This document shows, one piece after another, positions 1 through 8,368 of a stretch of 64,000 nt of DNA. A program made the position numbers and the translations under genes. Source of the DNA: Aerococcus sp. HMSC062A02 (lineage in GTDB: Bacteria; Bacillota; Bacilli; Lactobacillales; Aerococcaceae); contig NZ_KV797925.1 of assembly GCF_001809535.1 (NCBI RefSeq), forward strand, positions 1-64,000. The letters run 5' to 3'. Every line of letters begins with the position of its first letter. The first letter of the stretch is position 1. Under the pieces are notes generated by a model. That model saw nothing but the letters and a program-made list of their open reading frames with translations. It had not been told where the DNA came from and did no database searches.

Positions 1-56
1 CTTCTTTGTTCAGTTTTCAAAGGTCTATCTCGTCGCCTCGTCGAAGCGACTTAATT
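1..56 (-). other. Leader of an rRNA operon running out of the left edge
   Basis: Read on the minus strand, this stretch contains a boxA-like TTTGAAAACTGAACAAAG element, typical of rRNA leaders and spacers in Firmicutes, just downstream of a strong promoter. A GC-rich hairpin (GTCGC...GCGAC) lies between them. No rRNA body is inside the window, so the assignment rests on the leader motif and the promoter cluster. Confidence 0.6.
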
Positions 57-86
57 AGTATATCATCTTATCCGAAAACTTGTCAA
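57..86 (-). promoter_or_regulatory. rrn promoter, proximal (P3)
   Basis: Minus strand: TTGACA (81-86), an 18-nt spacer, then TATACT (57-62). It is the closest of three tandem promoters to the rRNA leader. Confidence 0.75.
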
Positions 87-143
87 GAACTTTTTAAAAA
101 AATCGGAAGTTTTTTGAAGATGACCGTTCGCTTCGCCGACGCT

Positions 144-158
144 ATGTAAGCGCTAACT
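144..158. promoter_or_regulatory. cre (CcpA) site between rrn promoters
   Basis: ATGTAAGCGCTAACT fits the catabolite response element consensus WTGWAARCGYTWWCW at every position. It lies just after the middle rrn promoter and ahead of the proximal one. Whether CcpA uses it here is inference. Confidence 0.5.
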
Positions 159-171
159 TAACGACTCATTT

Positions 172-200
172 AGTATATCGAAGTCTTTTGGACTTGTCAA
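172..200 (-). promoter_or_regulatory. rrn promoter, middle (P2)
   Basis: Minus strand: TTGACA (195-200), a 17-nt spacer, TATACT (172-177). This is a near-consensus vegetative promoter in tandem with its neighbours. Confidence 0.75.
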
Positions 201-257
201 CACATTTTTTGAAAATGTTTTTAACTTTTTTCTCACCGCTCTCTCAAGCGGATCTCA

Positions 258-286
258 AGTATATCTCATTTCAGTTTAAAGGTCAA
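258..286 (-). promoter_or_regulatory. rrn promoter, distal (P1)
   Basis: Minus strand: TTGACC (281-286), a 17-nt spacer, TATACT (258-263). It is the most upstream of the three promoters that fire towards the left edge. Confidence 0.7.
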
Positions 287-341
287 GCCTTTTTACTAAA
301 ATAATTAAGTTGCCTTTAGACTGTGCGCCGACAAGCAACTT

Positions 342-350
342 TGATATAAT
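342..350 (+). promoter_or_regulatory. Extended -10 promoter of the thioesterase gene
   Basis: TGATATAAT is an extended -10 element (TGn plus TATAAT at 345-350), about 45 nt before the start codon at 395. No good -35 is visible. Confidence 0.5.
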
Positions 351-394
351 AACAAGAGAAGTGTTATATTGTCAAGTCTATCAGGGAGGATTTT

Positions 395-751
395 ATGAAA
401 AAAGTTTTTACAGTGCGTCCAGAGCAAAGTGCCAAACAGGTTGGCTCAGGGGAATTAGAGGTTCTTGCTAGCCCTGTCCTCTTGGCTTATATGGAAAATG
501 TTGCTTCTGAAATTTGTTTGAGTCATTGCCAAGGCAGCGAAACGACCGTTGGCATTGAGGTTGACTTCAAACACTTAGCCCCCTCTGCTGTCGGCAGTGA
601 AATTACCATTGATGCTGATATCAAAAAAATTAAAAAGAATGTTATCAGTTTAGTCATTCAAGCAAGTGACCAAAATGGCCAAACAGTCGGGGAAGCTAAG
701 CACAAACGAGCCATTGTTAACACAGAAAAATTTATGGCCAAATTAAAATAG
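395..751 (+). CDS. Hotdog-fold thioesterase, FlK-like
   Basis: A 118-residue single-domain protein resembling the thioesterase family named after fluoroacetyl-CoA thioesterase FlK. These enzymes hydrolyse acyl-CoA thioesters in the cytoplasm; most Firmicute members have no known substrate. Visible family features are the N-terminal strand leading to a long helix (residues about 25-48, ending in a Cys/His-containing stretch), a TTVGIEVDFKHLAPS segment, and a final strand with EAKHKRAIV. The length is normal for the family. GGGAGG sits 7 nt before the ATG. The gene is a single unit with its own extended -10 promoter and a terminator right after the stop. There is no metabolic context to point to a substrate, and defence against fluoroacetate should not be assumed. 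Confidence 0.75.
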   Translation: MKKVFTVRPEQSAKQVGSGELEVLASPVLLAYMENVASEICLSHCQGSETTVGIEVDFKHLAPSAVGSEITIDADIKKIKKNVISLVIQASDQNGQTVGEAKHKRAIVNTEKFMAKLK

Positions 752-767
752 CAAACTTATCGATAGA

Positions 768-803
768 AAAGGCGCTGATCTCTTCAATAGATCAGCGCCT
801 TTT
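768..803. terminator. Bidirectional terminator between convergent genes
   Basis: Twelve-base-pair stem (AAGGCGCTGATC / GATCAGCGCCTT) with a 9-nt loop and A/T runs on both flanks. It serves the thioesterase gene on the plus strand and the methyltransferase gene on the minus strand. Confidence 0.85.
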
Positions 804-805
804 GA

Positions 806-1510
806 TTAGCCTTCCTTCATATAATTAAAGTGGTCCGTATCTTGGAGCTTCTGCACCATGAGGACCCCATCGCCTAGGGGGAGCAGCGAGGTTTTTAATT
901 CAGGGCGCCCCAGACAGGCTTCTAAGAGACGGTTCAACTTAGCATTCATTCCTCGATTTCGCCGGGGCACTTCTTTGGGGTCCTTAAAGATCGTTCCTCC
1001 TTGGAAAATATCGTCAATCATGAGGACACCACCTAGCTTGAGCCGGTCTAAGCAGTAGGGAAAGAATTCATAGTACTTGGACTTGGCAGAATCCATAAAG
1101 ATAAAGTCATAGTTTTTGGTTAATTGAGGCAAGATCTCCGCAGCTTCTCCCTGGAGAATTTGGATCTGGTTTTCTAGGCCAAGTTTGCCAATATTCTGCT
1201 GGGCTTCCTGGATCATCAGATCGTAGCGGTCAATCGTATCTACATGACGGTCGGGATAGCCGTAAGTCATAAGAGAAGCGGAGAAGGCAATAGCTGTACC
1301 GATCTCTAAGATTTCTTTTGCCTGGGTCACGCTAAGGAAGAAGTCAAGAAAGACGGCTGTTTCATGGGGGATGATAGGGACCCGGCGTTCATGGGCATCC
1401 TCTTCAATGGCCTTGAGCGGAGCCGGAAATTCCGTTTGCCCCTGGCGCATAAAGTCAAGTACCTCTTCCTTGACGATTGCTCGGTCCATCATTTCATTTA
1501 ACTTGTGCAT
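806..1510 (-). CDS. trmR: O-methyltransferase, probably tRNA 5-hydroxyuridine methyltransferase TrmR
   Basis: A 234-residue class I SAM-dependent methyltransferase of the COMT-like family. The SAM-binding motif I is ILEIGTAIAFSA (residues about 68-80), followed by the acidic strand end VDTIDR and the metal-coordinating FIFMDSAKSKY and VLMIDDIFQGG motifs. The general layout and the short length match Bacillus YrrM/TrmR, which makes 5-methoxyuridine at position 34 of some tRNAs; other small O-methyltransferases look alike, so the substrate is an inference. GAGGAAGG precedes the ATG. The gene follows the CorC-like transporter gene on the same strand, with a terminator-like hairpin between them. 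Confidence 0.7.
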   Translation of the reverse strand: MHKLNEMMDRAIVKEEVLDFMRQGQTEFPAPLKAIEEDAHERRVPIIPHETAVFLDFFLSVTQAKEILEIGTAIAFSASLMTYGYPDRHVDTIDRYDLMIQEAQQNIGKLGLENQIQILQGEAAEILPQLTKNYDFIFMDSAKSKYYEFFPYCLDRLKLGGVLMIDDIFQGGTIFKDPKEVPRRNRGMNAKLNRLLEACLGRPELKTSLLPLGDGVLMVQKLQDTDHFNYMKEG

Positions 1511-1527
1511 TCCAATCTTCCTTCCTC

Positions 1528-1569
1528 AAAAAAAGAGAGTGGGCAAGGCCTGGACACTCAACCTGCCCG
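1528..1569 (-). terminator. Terminator after the CNNM/CorC transporter gene
   Basis: On the minus strand an imperfect GC-rich stem (GGGCAGG / CCTTGCCC) is followed by ACTCTC and a run of seven T. It lies between two same-strand genes and probably limits read-through. Confidence 0.5.
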
Positions 1570-1586
1570 CTTGTCCACCTTCTTTA

Positions 1587-2933
1587 TTAGTCATCTTCTT
1601 TGTTTTCATCGTCTTGGCTAGCGTCTTCTGCTAGGCGGGTCACTCGGATGCCGCGGATCCGCCCCTCCTCAACAAGTGTAGTTAACAGTTCATAGTTTTC
1701 AATTTGTAAATGTTCAGCTGCCCCGTCTTCAGGAAAGTGGCCTAGTTGTTCGATCATATAACCGGCTATGGTATCCGATTCATCCGATTGAATATCCGTT
1801 TGGAAAATCTGATTGAACTTGTAAATAGGTAACATGCCGTCGATCGCATAGTTTGACTCATCCAACTGGCGGTATTCACTATTGGCTTCATCATATTCGT
1901 CTTCAATTTCACCAACGATTTCTTCCAACAGGTCTTCTAAGGTAACAATCCCTACCACCCCACCGTACTCATCCTTTAAGATCGCCATATGTTGGTGGTC
2001 CTTCTTAAATTGCAGCATCAGATCATCGATAAAAATCGTTTCTGGTGCAAAATAGGCCGGTTTGATCACATCTTTAATGCGGACTTGGTCGAAGCCCTTC
2101 TTGTGGGCCTGGCGCAAGATATCTTTCACATGGACGATGCCTAGGATATCATCCTTATCATCTGCAAAAACAGGAACACGTGAATATTGGGAACTCAGTG
2201 TCTCTTGAACATTAAAAGAATCGGGATCATCAATATCTAACATAAAAGTATCTGTCCGCGGTACCATCACTTCACGAGCCAGCTTGCTATCCAAGGAGAG
2301 AACCCCTTGCATCATGCGGAATTCCGTCATATCGATAGCCCCGTCTGTCTGACTGTTCTCAATCAAAGCGCGCATCTCTTCGCGGGTCAAGTGCTCATCC
2401 TTCTTAGTGAAGTCAATAGGCACAAGCCGTTTCAATAAATTCGTCGAGGCCGTAAGTAACCAGACAAAAGGTGTAAAGAGGCGCTTCAAGAAAACAATTG
2501 CTCCCGAAGCCATCATGCTATATTTCTCGGGGAATTGGATGGCAACTTGTTTAGGAAAAAGTTCACCAAAAACCAAGGAAATATAAGAAAGGACCAGGGT
2601 CACCAAGGCTGAAGCTAGAATATCTGCACCTGGCAATTGGCCCAGATAAGGGCGGATATAGCCCACAAAAGTTGTGGCTGCCTGAGCAGAAGAGAAGAAG
2701 CCTGCAAAAGTTATTCCCACCTGGATGGTTGATAGAAAGGCATCCGAATCATCAAGCAAGGCTTGAACTCTCTTAGCGGCCTTATTTCCTTGATCAGCTA
2801 AACGACCAATCTTTTGGTGGTTGACTGATACAAAAGCCATTTCAGCACCTGCTAAAAAAGCGTTGATCAGCGTCAAAACTAAGATAATTAACAGTTGACT
2901 AACAATTGCCGTCTCGGCACCGGGACCTTCCAT
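1587..2933 (-). CDS. CNNM/CorC-family (hemolysin-like) transporter
   Basis: A 448-residue membrane protein with the three-part layout of the family: an N-terminal DUF21 domain with four hydrophobic segments (residues about 5-190), a CBS-domain pair (about 215-335, including REVMVPRTD and the DEYGGVVGIVTLEDLLEE stretch), and a C-terminal CorC_HlyC domain (about 350-430). Family members act in Mg2+ or other divalent cation export or homeostasis; 'hemolysin' is a historical label. The ATG is preceded by an AAAGGAG-type site in the AACAAAGGAGTAAT context. It stands alone upstream of the trmR-like gene. The acidic C-terminal tail after residue 435 is a common, low-information extension. Confidence 0.85.
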   Translation of the reverse strand: MEGPGAETAIVSQLLIILVLTLINAFLAGAEMAFVSVNHQKIGRLADQGNKAAKRVQALLDDSDAFLSTIQVGITFAGFFSSAQAATTFVGYIRPYLGQLPGADILASALVTLVLSYISLVFGELFPKQVAIQFPEKYSMMASGAIVFLKRLFTPFVWLLTASTNLLKRLVPIDFTKKDEHLTREEMRALIENSQTDGAIDMTEFRMMQGVLSLDSKLAREVMVPRTDTFMLDIDDPDSFNVQETLSSQYSRVPVFADDKDDILGIVHVKDILRQAHKKGFDQVRIKDVIKPAYFAPETIFIDDLMLQFKKDHQHMAILKDEYGGVVGIVTLEDLLEEIVGEIEDEYDEANSEYRQLDESNYAIDGMLPIYKFNQIFQTDIQSDESDTIAGYMIEQLGHFPEDGAAEHLQIENYELLTTLVEEGRIRGIRVTRLAEDASQDDENKEDD

Positions 2934-3056
2934 TTATGACATTACTCCTTTGTTCCATATCTTTAATTTCATTAATGAGAAAATACTCACTATTACTTTC
3001 AAGTATAGCTTTTGCCTCCATAAATTGCAAGCACCAGGGCTAAGTTAGGCAGAGCT

Positions 3057-3084
3057 AAAAAAGAGGAAGCTAATAAGCTCCCTC
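3057..3084 (-). terminator. Terminator of the GH3 gene
   Basis: Minus strand: GAGGGAGCT...AGCTTCCTC stem with a 4-nt loop, followed by six T. It lies 30 nt after the stop codon of the glycoside hydrolase gene. Confidence 0.8.
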
Positions 3085-3113
3085 TCTTTATGCATCGATT
3101 TATTGCGCAGGAT

Positions 3114-4949
3114 CTATGCTTTTGTTTTAGCTGGGTTGATACGGTTTTCGTAAACCTCTTTAACATTATAGTAAGTGTCTTCTTTACCACAGAATGAATC
3201 CACTGGGTCAACACCCTTGAAGGCTTCTGGCCCTTCTTGTAATTTGTCCATCAAGATTTCTAAGTTGAATGGCTTATCATCGTAAGCATTGATGTAAGTT
3301 TGTACTTGAGGCACATCAACAAGGTGGAATGGGTGGTTAACAGATACCATAATGGTTGGAATTTCATTCACATAGAATGGGCTATCTGGTGTCCCCTTAG
3401 AAGCTGGCCACGCTACACGTTGAACAGTACCAGCCGCAATCTTAGCTAAGTTAATTACTAAGTCATACTTATCAGTAAGCTTAGCGATTGGTTGTTTTTG
3501 AGCGTAAACGTTAGCAACAGCAGCTGAACGTTCTTCCTTAGGTAACTTCATAATTTTATCTTCAGTTGATTCCCAAACTTCAACATTGAAGCCACGTTTT
3601 TCCATGATTTCCTTCATGATATCAGCTGGGGATTCTTTTGAAGCGATCAATTGACCGAAGCCGCCCTTAACGCCTTCATTCATTACAAGGAGAACATTCT
3701 TGTAACGTTCAGGTGTTACAGGGAAGATATCTTCTTGGTTGTTCTTCACTAAGGTAATGGCTTTATCAGCTACTTCGCGAGCCATTGCTTGGTTTTCTTC
3801 AGTGTTGATATGAGCCAAGGCTTCTTCCTTAGGTGCTAATAAGCTCTTAGGATCTTTTTCGTGAAGACCAATTGAAGCTTTCAAGCCAAGGGTACGACGA
3901 AGGGCATCTTCTAAACGTTCATCAGTAATTGTTCCGTTTTCATAACCTTCCTTCATCCATTGGAAGTCTTCGTCTGGATCATTAAAGAATAAGAAGAGGT
4001 CACAACCAGAAGCAATGGCTGTTGGTAAGATGTCGCGACGTGATAAAGCACCAGTCATCGCTACCATGTGGGAAGCATCTGTGATAACTGCCCCGTTGAA
4101 GCCCATCTTGTCTTTGAGTAAGCCAAGGAGGATTTCACGAGAAAGGGTAGCTGGTAACATCGCTTCTGATTCTGAGATGTCAGGGTTAATGGTTTTAGCA
4201 TAAGATGGTAAGCCAATGTGTCCTGCCATGATAGCGGGTAGACCTGCATCAAAGAGTGAAGAATAAATCTTACCATATGAATTATCCCATTCTTCAGTTG
4301 AACAATGGTTGGTTGCGAATGATAAGTGGTGGTCACGTTCGTCATTCCCGTCCCCAGGGAAGTGTTTAGCAGTTGCGATGATGCCTTTTTCAGAGATTCC
4401 CTTGAGATAGTTTAGAGAGAAATCAATGACTTTTTGAACATCACTTGACCAGGTACGAACAGAGATAATGGGGTTACGCCAGTTGCTTTGTAAGTCAACG
4501 ATTGGTGCAAAAGACATGTTACAGCCGATAGCTGCAGCTTCGTCCCCTGCAATCCGTCCCATTTCATAACCATATTTAGGATCGTTAGTAGCGGCTAACT
4601 TCACTTCATGTCCAACATAGGTCCCGTCAGTACAAGCACCATCCCCACCTGCTTCTGTATTCGCTGCGATTAAAACAGGAATCTTAGAGTTTTCTTGGAG
4701 AATCTTGTTTTGATTGTAGACGGTATCCGCATCAGATTTATTGTAGCGAACCCCTGCGATATGATAAGTATCAAGAACGCTCTTTAAGTAATCTTCTTCT
4801 GCGCTAGCCCCCATATTAAAGAATAATTGGCCAATTTTTTCATCAATTGACATGTTTTTGATGGTGTCTTCAACCCATTGAACACCTTTTTCATCTAAAT
4901 TATAGGGTGCTTTTGTTAAATCGACTTTCTGCATTTTTACTTCTGCCAT
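3114..4949 (-). CDS. Glycoside hydrolase family 3 (beta-N-acetylhexosaminidase-like)
   Basis: A cytoplasmic (no signal peptide) GH3 enzyme of about 611 residues, NagZ-like in its N-terminal TIM barrel. The KHFPGDGNDERDHH loop carries the Asp-His type acid/base used by GH3 N-acetylglucosaminidases, and the Asp of AVITDASHM is the expected nucleophile. A C-terminal domain of some 230 residues follows, as in longer Firmicute members. Likely substrates are N-acetylglucosamine-containing saccharides such as cell-wall fragments; this is inference. The start is placed at the ATG of MAEVKMQ because AAAGGAG is 11 nt upstream; the frame is open further upstream. The usual KHFPGHG motif reads KHFPGDG here. 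The gene is monocistronic, with an extended -10 promoter and a terminator. Confidence 0.8.
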   Translation of the reverse strand: MAEVKMQKVDLTKAPYNLDEKGVQWVEDTIKNMSIDEKIGQLFFNMGASAEEDYLKSVLDTYHIAGVRYNKSDADTVYNQNKILQENSKIPVLIAANTEAGGDGACTDGTYVGHEVKLAATNDPKYGYEMGRIAGDEAAAIGCNMSFAPIVDLQSNWRNPIISVRTWSSDVQKVIDFSLNYLKGISEKGIIATAKHFPGDGNDERDHHLSFATNHCSTEEWDNSYGKIYSSLFDAGLPAIMAGHIGLPSYAKTINPDISESEAMLPATLSREILLGLLKDKMGFNGAVITDASHMVAMTGALSRRDILPTAIASGCDLFLFFNDPDEDFQWMKEGYENGTITDERLEDALRRTLGLKASIGLHEKDPKSLLAPKEEALAHINTEENQAMAREVADKAITLVKNNQEDIFPVTPERYKNVLLVMNEGVKGGFGQLIASKESPADIMKEIMEKRGFNVEVWESTEDKIMKLPKEERSAAVANVYAQKQPIAKLTDKYDLVINLAKIAAGTVQRVAWPASKGTPDSPFYVNEIPTIMVSVNHPFHLVDVPQVQTYINAYDDKPFNLEILMDKLQEGPEAFKGVDPVDSFCGKEDTYYNVKEVYENRINPAKTKA

Positions 4950-5011
4950 CGATTGCATCTCTCCTTTCATTAAGTCCACATGATATTATAAAGGCTTATG
5001 ACCTTTATTTT

Positions 5012-5039
5012 ATTATAGCAAAGTTCTTAGAAAATGTAA
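5012..5039 (-). promoter_or_regulatory. Promoter of the GH3 gene
   Basis: Minus strand: TTACAT (5034-5039), 16-nt spacer, TATAAT (5012-5017) with an extended TGC in front of the -10. Confidence 0.6.
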
Positions 5040-5181
5040 GGGGTTAACACTTGGATCAGGGGTCTAAGTCTTAAAAAGCCTTTTTAAAGTCTGTTTTGTG
5101 GTACATTTTTGGTTTTTCAATAAGAAAAAGGAGGCTTTAGATTAAATTTTTCTATTCTTAGCTCCAATAAAACTTAAATCC

Positions 5182-5211
5182 TTCTCATTATCTGAGGGGG
5201 TGTGTTATACT
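5182..5211 (+). promoter_or_regulatory. Promoter of the CBS/ACT gene
   Basis: TTCTCA, then an extended -10 TGTTATACT (5203-5211). The GTG at 5202 lies inside this promoter, which argues that translation starts at the ATG at 5247. Confidence 0.55.
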
Positions 5212-5246
5212 TGTATACGGTCAACAGAAAGGATGGTATCCTAGCA

Positions 5247-5912
5247 ATGAATATCTCATCTTTTACCATTCAAAAGAAAGATGTGGTTTATGTTACGGCA
5301 TCTACAACGATGCGTGATGCCTTGATTATTTTAGAAGATCACCAATTCCGCTGCATTCCCATCCTAGATGACAATGAGAAGATTTTTAGAGGTAATATCT
5401 ACCGCTCACATCTCTATCAAAGGCTAGCGGAGGGCCAATCACTCGACGAACCGGTCACCCTCCTGCTCAAGAACGCCACCAAATATGTGAGTGTGGACAG
5501 TTCCTTCTACCGTGTGCTCTTTAATATCCGTGACTTGCCTTATATCGCAGTTCTCGACCAGGACAACCGCTTTTTCGGCTTGCTCACCCACCATCAATTC
5601 GAGCGCATGCTCAGTCATTCTTGGAAGTTAAATGACAGCAGCTATATCTTAACCGTTACGGTTCCTCAAGAATCAAGGGGGACCATGTCCAAGGTGACGA
5701 AGATTATTAGCCGGGTCTGCTCGATCAATAGCATGATTACTTTGACCGATCTCGAAGACCCCAGCCTCTGCCACCTGACATTCTTCCTTTCCGATACTTG
5801 TTCTTATCCTGAACTTCAAAAAATTGTTGCCCGGCTCAAACGTCGCGGCTTAAGAAATATTGGCCTTGAAGAACCAGATAAACTTTTCGAGTATAAAATG
5901 GGAAGCCTATAA
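5247..5912 (+). CDS. cbpA: CBS and ACT domain protein, CbpA-like c-di-AMP binder
   Basis: A protein of 221 residues with a CBS-domain pair (residues about 5-120) and a C-terminal ACT-like domain (about 130-205). The CBS part shows the usual MRDALIILEDHQFRCIPILD pattern. The arrangement matches the cyclic di-AMP binding protein CbpA found in Listeria and other Firmicutes, a cytoplasmic regulator that reads the nucleotide second messenger; the partner is unknown. Identity as CbpA is by architecture only, and AcuB-like proteins are the main alternative. The start is the ATG after AAAGGATGG, because the longer frame begins inside the promoter. It is a single gene between two terminator-flanked units. 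Confidence 0.65.
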   Translation: MNISSFTIQKKDVVYVTASTTMRDALIILEDHQFRCIPILDDNEKIFRGNIYRSHLYQRLAEGQSLDEPVTLLLKNATKYVSVDSSFYRVLFNIRDLPYIAVLDQDNRFFGLLTHHQFERMLSHSWKLNDSSYILTVTVPQESRGTMSKVTKIISRVCSINSMITLTDLEDPSLCHLTFFLSDTCSYPELQKIVARLKRRGLRNIGLEEPDKLFEYKMGSL

Positions 5913-5960
5913 GAGGTCTGGCGCCTGCGACAACAGTCGATACTGGCCGCCAGCCAATCC

Positions 5961-6003
5961 ATCAAAAATCCCGCCAGCTTGCTAGCTAGCGGGATTTTTG
6001 ATT
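5961..6003. terminator. Bidirectional terminator
   Basis: ATCAAAAATCCCGC pairs with GCGGGATTTTTGAT around a loop of about 13 nt. Both strands end in T runs, serving the CBS/ACT gene and the convergent ABC importer operon. Confidence 0.85.
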
Positions 6004-6009
6004 TGTATT

Positions 6010-6918
6010 TTATTTTTTAGCGTAGTTAAAGGCATCATAGTAAGCTTTGAGGTCATCGGCTTCAAGGACAATCTGCTTAGGATCAACATCCTTGCCATAA
6101 ACGGGCAGGCAGGTCTTGTCATAAGCCTTGGTGAAGAAGTGGTCTTGACCTAAACGCACAATCAAGTCATCCAAGTAATCTTTTAATTCCTGATTTCCTT
6201 TTTGAACAGCTGGGGCAATGGTATCTTCTTGCCCAAGGGATTCAATGCCTACTTTGAAGCCAGGATTTTCATTGGCCCAGGCCAGGACTTCTGTGTTATC
6301 CGTGGAGAAGGCGTCACCCCGGCCATCTCTTAGGGCATCATAAGCTTCTTGGTAGGCGTCATACTTGTCGATATTTTTGATATCAGGAGCTTCTTTTTGG
6401 AAGTAGTTCTCTGCTGTTGTGCCCTTCACCAGAATTAACTTTTTATCCTTGAGCTGGTTGATATCGGTGACTAGGCCCTTCTCTGGTGAAACGACCCCGA
6501 TAGCTACCTTCATGTAAGGGAGGGCGAAGTCCACTTGCTCGCGGCGCTCGTCGGTCACTGTGAAGTTGGCCAGGGTGATATCAACTTTCCCGGACTTCAA
6601 GAATTCAGCCCGGCTAGCTGCATCCATGGGGACAAACTCTACCTTGTCGGCACTCCCTAAGAGATCTTCCCCAATTTTCTTAGCGAGTTCGATATCATAA
6701 CCCTGGGGCTGGCCTTTATCATCAACATAGCCAAAGGGCATCTTGTCTGCAAAGACACCGATGCGGATTTTGCCTGAGTCTTTAATCTCCGCGAGACTGC
6801 GGGCTGCTGCCTGCTTACCGGCCGTCGCTTCAGGATCTTTGTCTGTTTGCTGGCCAGATTGACAAGCGGTAAGGAATAAAGCTACTAGTGCTAAGAGCGC
6901 GAATATTTTTTTCTTCAT
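6010..6918 (-). CDS. Polar amino-acid ABC importer, binding lipoprotein
   Basis: A 302-residue lipoprotein of the SBP_bac_3 family. The signal peptide ends in the lipobox LTAC (Cys19), so the mature protein is anchored on the outer face of the membrane. The binding-domain signatures include IRIGVFADKMPFGY, GYDIELAKKIGEDL and VDITLANFTVTDERREQVDF, where the Arg is the usual alpha-carboxylate ligand. It is closest in pattern to PEB1-type aspartate/glutamate or cysteine binders; ligand choice cannot be read from the sequence. It is the last gene of a four-gene operon after two permeases and the ATPase, and is followed by a strong terminator. Confidence 0.85.
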   Translation of the reverse strand: MKKKIFALLALVALFLTACQSGQQTDKDPEATAGKQAAARSLAEIKDSGKIRIGVFADKMPFGYVDDKGQPQGYDIELAKKIGEDLLGSADKVEFVPMDAASRAEFLKSGKVDITLANFTVTDERREQVDFALPYMKVAIGVVSPEKGLVTDINQLKDKKLILVKGTTAENYFQKEAPDIKNIDKYDAYQEAYDALRDGRGDAFSTDNTEVLAWANENPGFKVGIESLGQEDTIAPAVQKGNQELKDYLDDLIVRLGQDHFFTKAYDKTCLPVYGKDVDPKQIVLEADDLKAYYDAFNYAKK

Positions 6919-6932
6919 TTTCTTTTCTCCTT

Positions 6933-7682
6933 TTATCGGTCAAATGTTAAACGGTCTAAAAATTGCTGGGCACGCCGGGTCGTGGGTGCCTGGAAGAAGG
7001 CTTGGGGGTCGTGACTGCTCTCGACAATCTCTCCCCCATCGAAGAAGAGCAATTGGTCAGCCACTGCTTGGGCAAAGGCCATTTCATGGGTCACAATCAC
7101 CATCGTCAGGCCCTCTTTGGCGAGCTCTAAAACGACATCTAAGACCTCTCGGACCAACTCAGGGTCCAGGGCAGCAGTTATTTCATCCAACAAAAGCGCT
7201 TTTGGATGCATCATCAAAGCCCGGACAATCGCTACCCGCTGCTTCTGTCCGCCAGAAAGCTGGCGGGGATAGGCTGCTGCCTTGTCTTCCAGTCCAACCT
7301 TGGCTAAGAGCTCACGGGCCTCCGCTTCAGCCTCTAGCCGGTCACGCTGCTGGACCTTGCAGGGAGCCAGGATCAGATTATCAATAACGGATAGATGGGG
7401 GAAGAGGTCATAGGATTGAAAGACCATCCCCACCTGTTCTCTCAGCGCCCGGATCTCACTTTCCGACTGGCCCATGGACTGGCCATTAAAGCGGATCTCA
7501 CCGGCATCGATCACTTCGAGGGCATTGAGACAGCGCAGGAAGGTCGATTTGCCACAGCCTGAAGGGCCAATGATGACCGTTACCTCTCCCCGCTCAACAG
7601 CTAAGGAGATGCCCTTGAGCACCTCAGTCTGTCCATCATAGGATTTGTGTAAATTATCAACTTCAATCAATAAGTCTGCCAT
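6933..7682 (-). CDS. Polar amino-acid ABC importer, ATP-binding subunit
   Basis: A 249-residue ATPase of the GlnQ/HisP family that powers the importer from the cytoplasmic face. Walker A is GPSGCGKST, the Q-loop is VFQSYDLFPH, the ABC signature is LSGGQKQR, Walker B is ALLLDEI and the H-loop is VTHEM. In place of the common DEPTSALDP, it reads DEITAALDP, so the residue after the catalytic Glu is Ile. The stop is 14 nt before the binding-protein gene, and the start touches the stop of the upstream permease gene, so translation is probably coupled. Confidence 0.9.
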   Translation of the reverse strand: MADLLIEVDNLHKSYDGQTEVLKGISLAVERGEVTVIIGPSGCGKSTFLRCLNALEVIDAGEIRFNGQSMGQSESEIRALREQVGMVFQSYDLFPHLSVIDNLILAPCKVQQRDRLEAEAEARELLAKVGLEDKAAAYPRQLSGGQKQRVAIVRALMMHPKALLLDEITAALDPELVREVLDVVLELAKEGLTMVIVTHEMAFAQAVADQLLFFDGGEIVESSHDPQAFFQAPTTRRAQQFLDRLTFDR

Positions 7683-8368
7683 TAGTGACCTCCTTCTTGC
7701 ATCTTATTTTCTAAATATTGACTGATCTTTGAGAAAGGATAGCAGGCCGCAAAATATAAGAAAAAGATTGCCCCATAGATCCAGATGGCTCCACCCGGAT
7801 AATCGAAGCGGTTCATATCAATAATCTGCTTGCCTACTGCAATCACTTCAACCACCCCAACAAGGACTACAATAGCTGTCGTCTTAATCATCCGGGTCAT
7901 CAGACTCGTGATGGAAGGAAGGAGGCGGCGGATGATCTGCGGCATAATAATATAGCGGTAGACTTGGCTACGACTCAAAGCCAGGGCCAAGCCGCTCTCC
8001 GTCTGTTGCCGGGGCAGGGCTTCGATCGCTGACCGCACCAGTTCTGCCAATTCCGCAGTTCCCCAGAAAGTAAAGGCGAGGACTGCCGCTCCCTCAGCAG
8101 AGAAATTCAAATTCAAATGCTTAGCTGCTCCGAAATAGACCAAGAAAACTAAGACCAATTGCGGCATCACGCGGACAAATTCGACATAAACCCGCAAGAT
8201 GGCTTTGATGACCCGGTAGCGGCTCGTCATCAGGACGCCTAAGAAGAGCCCCAGGGCTAAGGAGCAGCCCATGGAAACCAGGGCCAATTTGACCGTCACC
8301 CAAAGTCCTTCTAGTAAACGTAGGAAATTATTCCCTTCAAAGAGAATTTCTAGACCTGAATTAGCCAT
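7682..8368 (-). CDS. Polar amino-acid ABC importer, permease 2
   Basis: A 228-residue HisM/GlnP-type permease with about five hydrophobic segments. The coupling-helix EAA region reads GLALALSRSQVYRYIIMPQIIRRLLP, with the family's Q-x-x-R-x-x-x-P ending. Its start overlaps the end of the preceding permease gene by 8 nt and its stop overlaps the ATPase start, so it is the second of a heterodimeric pair. The gene has no regulatory features of its own. Confidence 0.88.
   Translation of the reverse strand: MANSGLEILFEGNNFLRLLEGLWVTVKLALVSMGCSLALGLFLGVLMTSRYRVIKAILRVYVEFVRVMPQLVLVFLVYFGAAKHLNLNFSAEGAAVLAFTFWGTAELAELVRSAIEALPRQQTESGLALALSRSQVYRYIIMPQIIRRLLPSITSLMTRMIKTTAIVVLVGVVEVIAVGKQIIDMNRFDYPGGAIWIYGAIFFLYFAACYPFSKISQYLENKMQEGGH

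Noticed and set aside
6944-7387. Plus-strand frame of 147 codons opposite the amino-acid ABC ATPase
   Set aside because: It has no ribosome-binding site and lies wholly within a conserved gene on the other strand. It is a shadow frame, like many others in the window.
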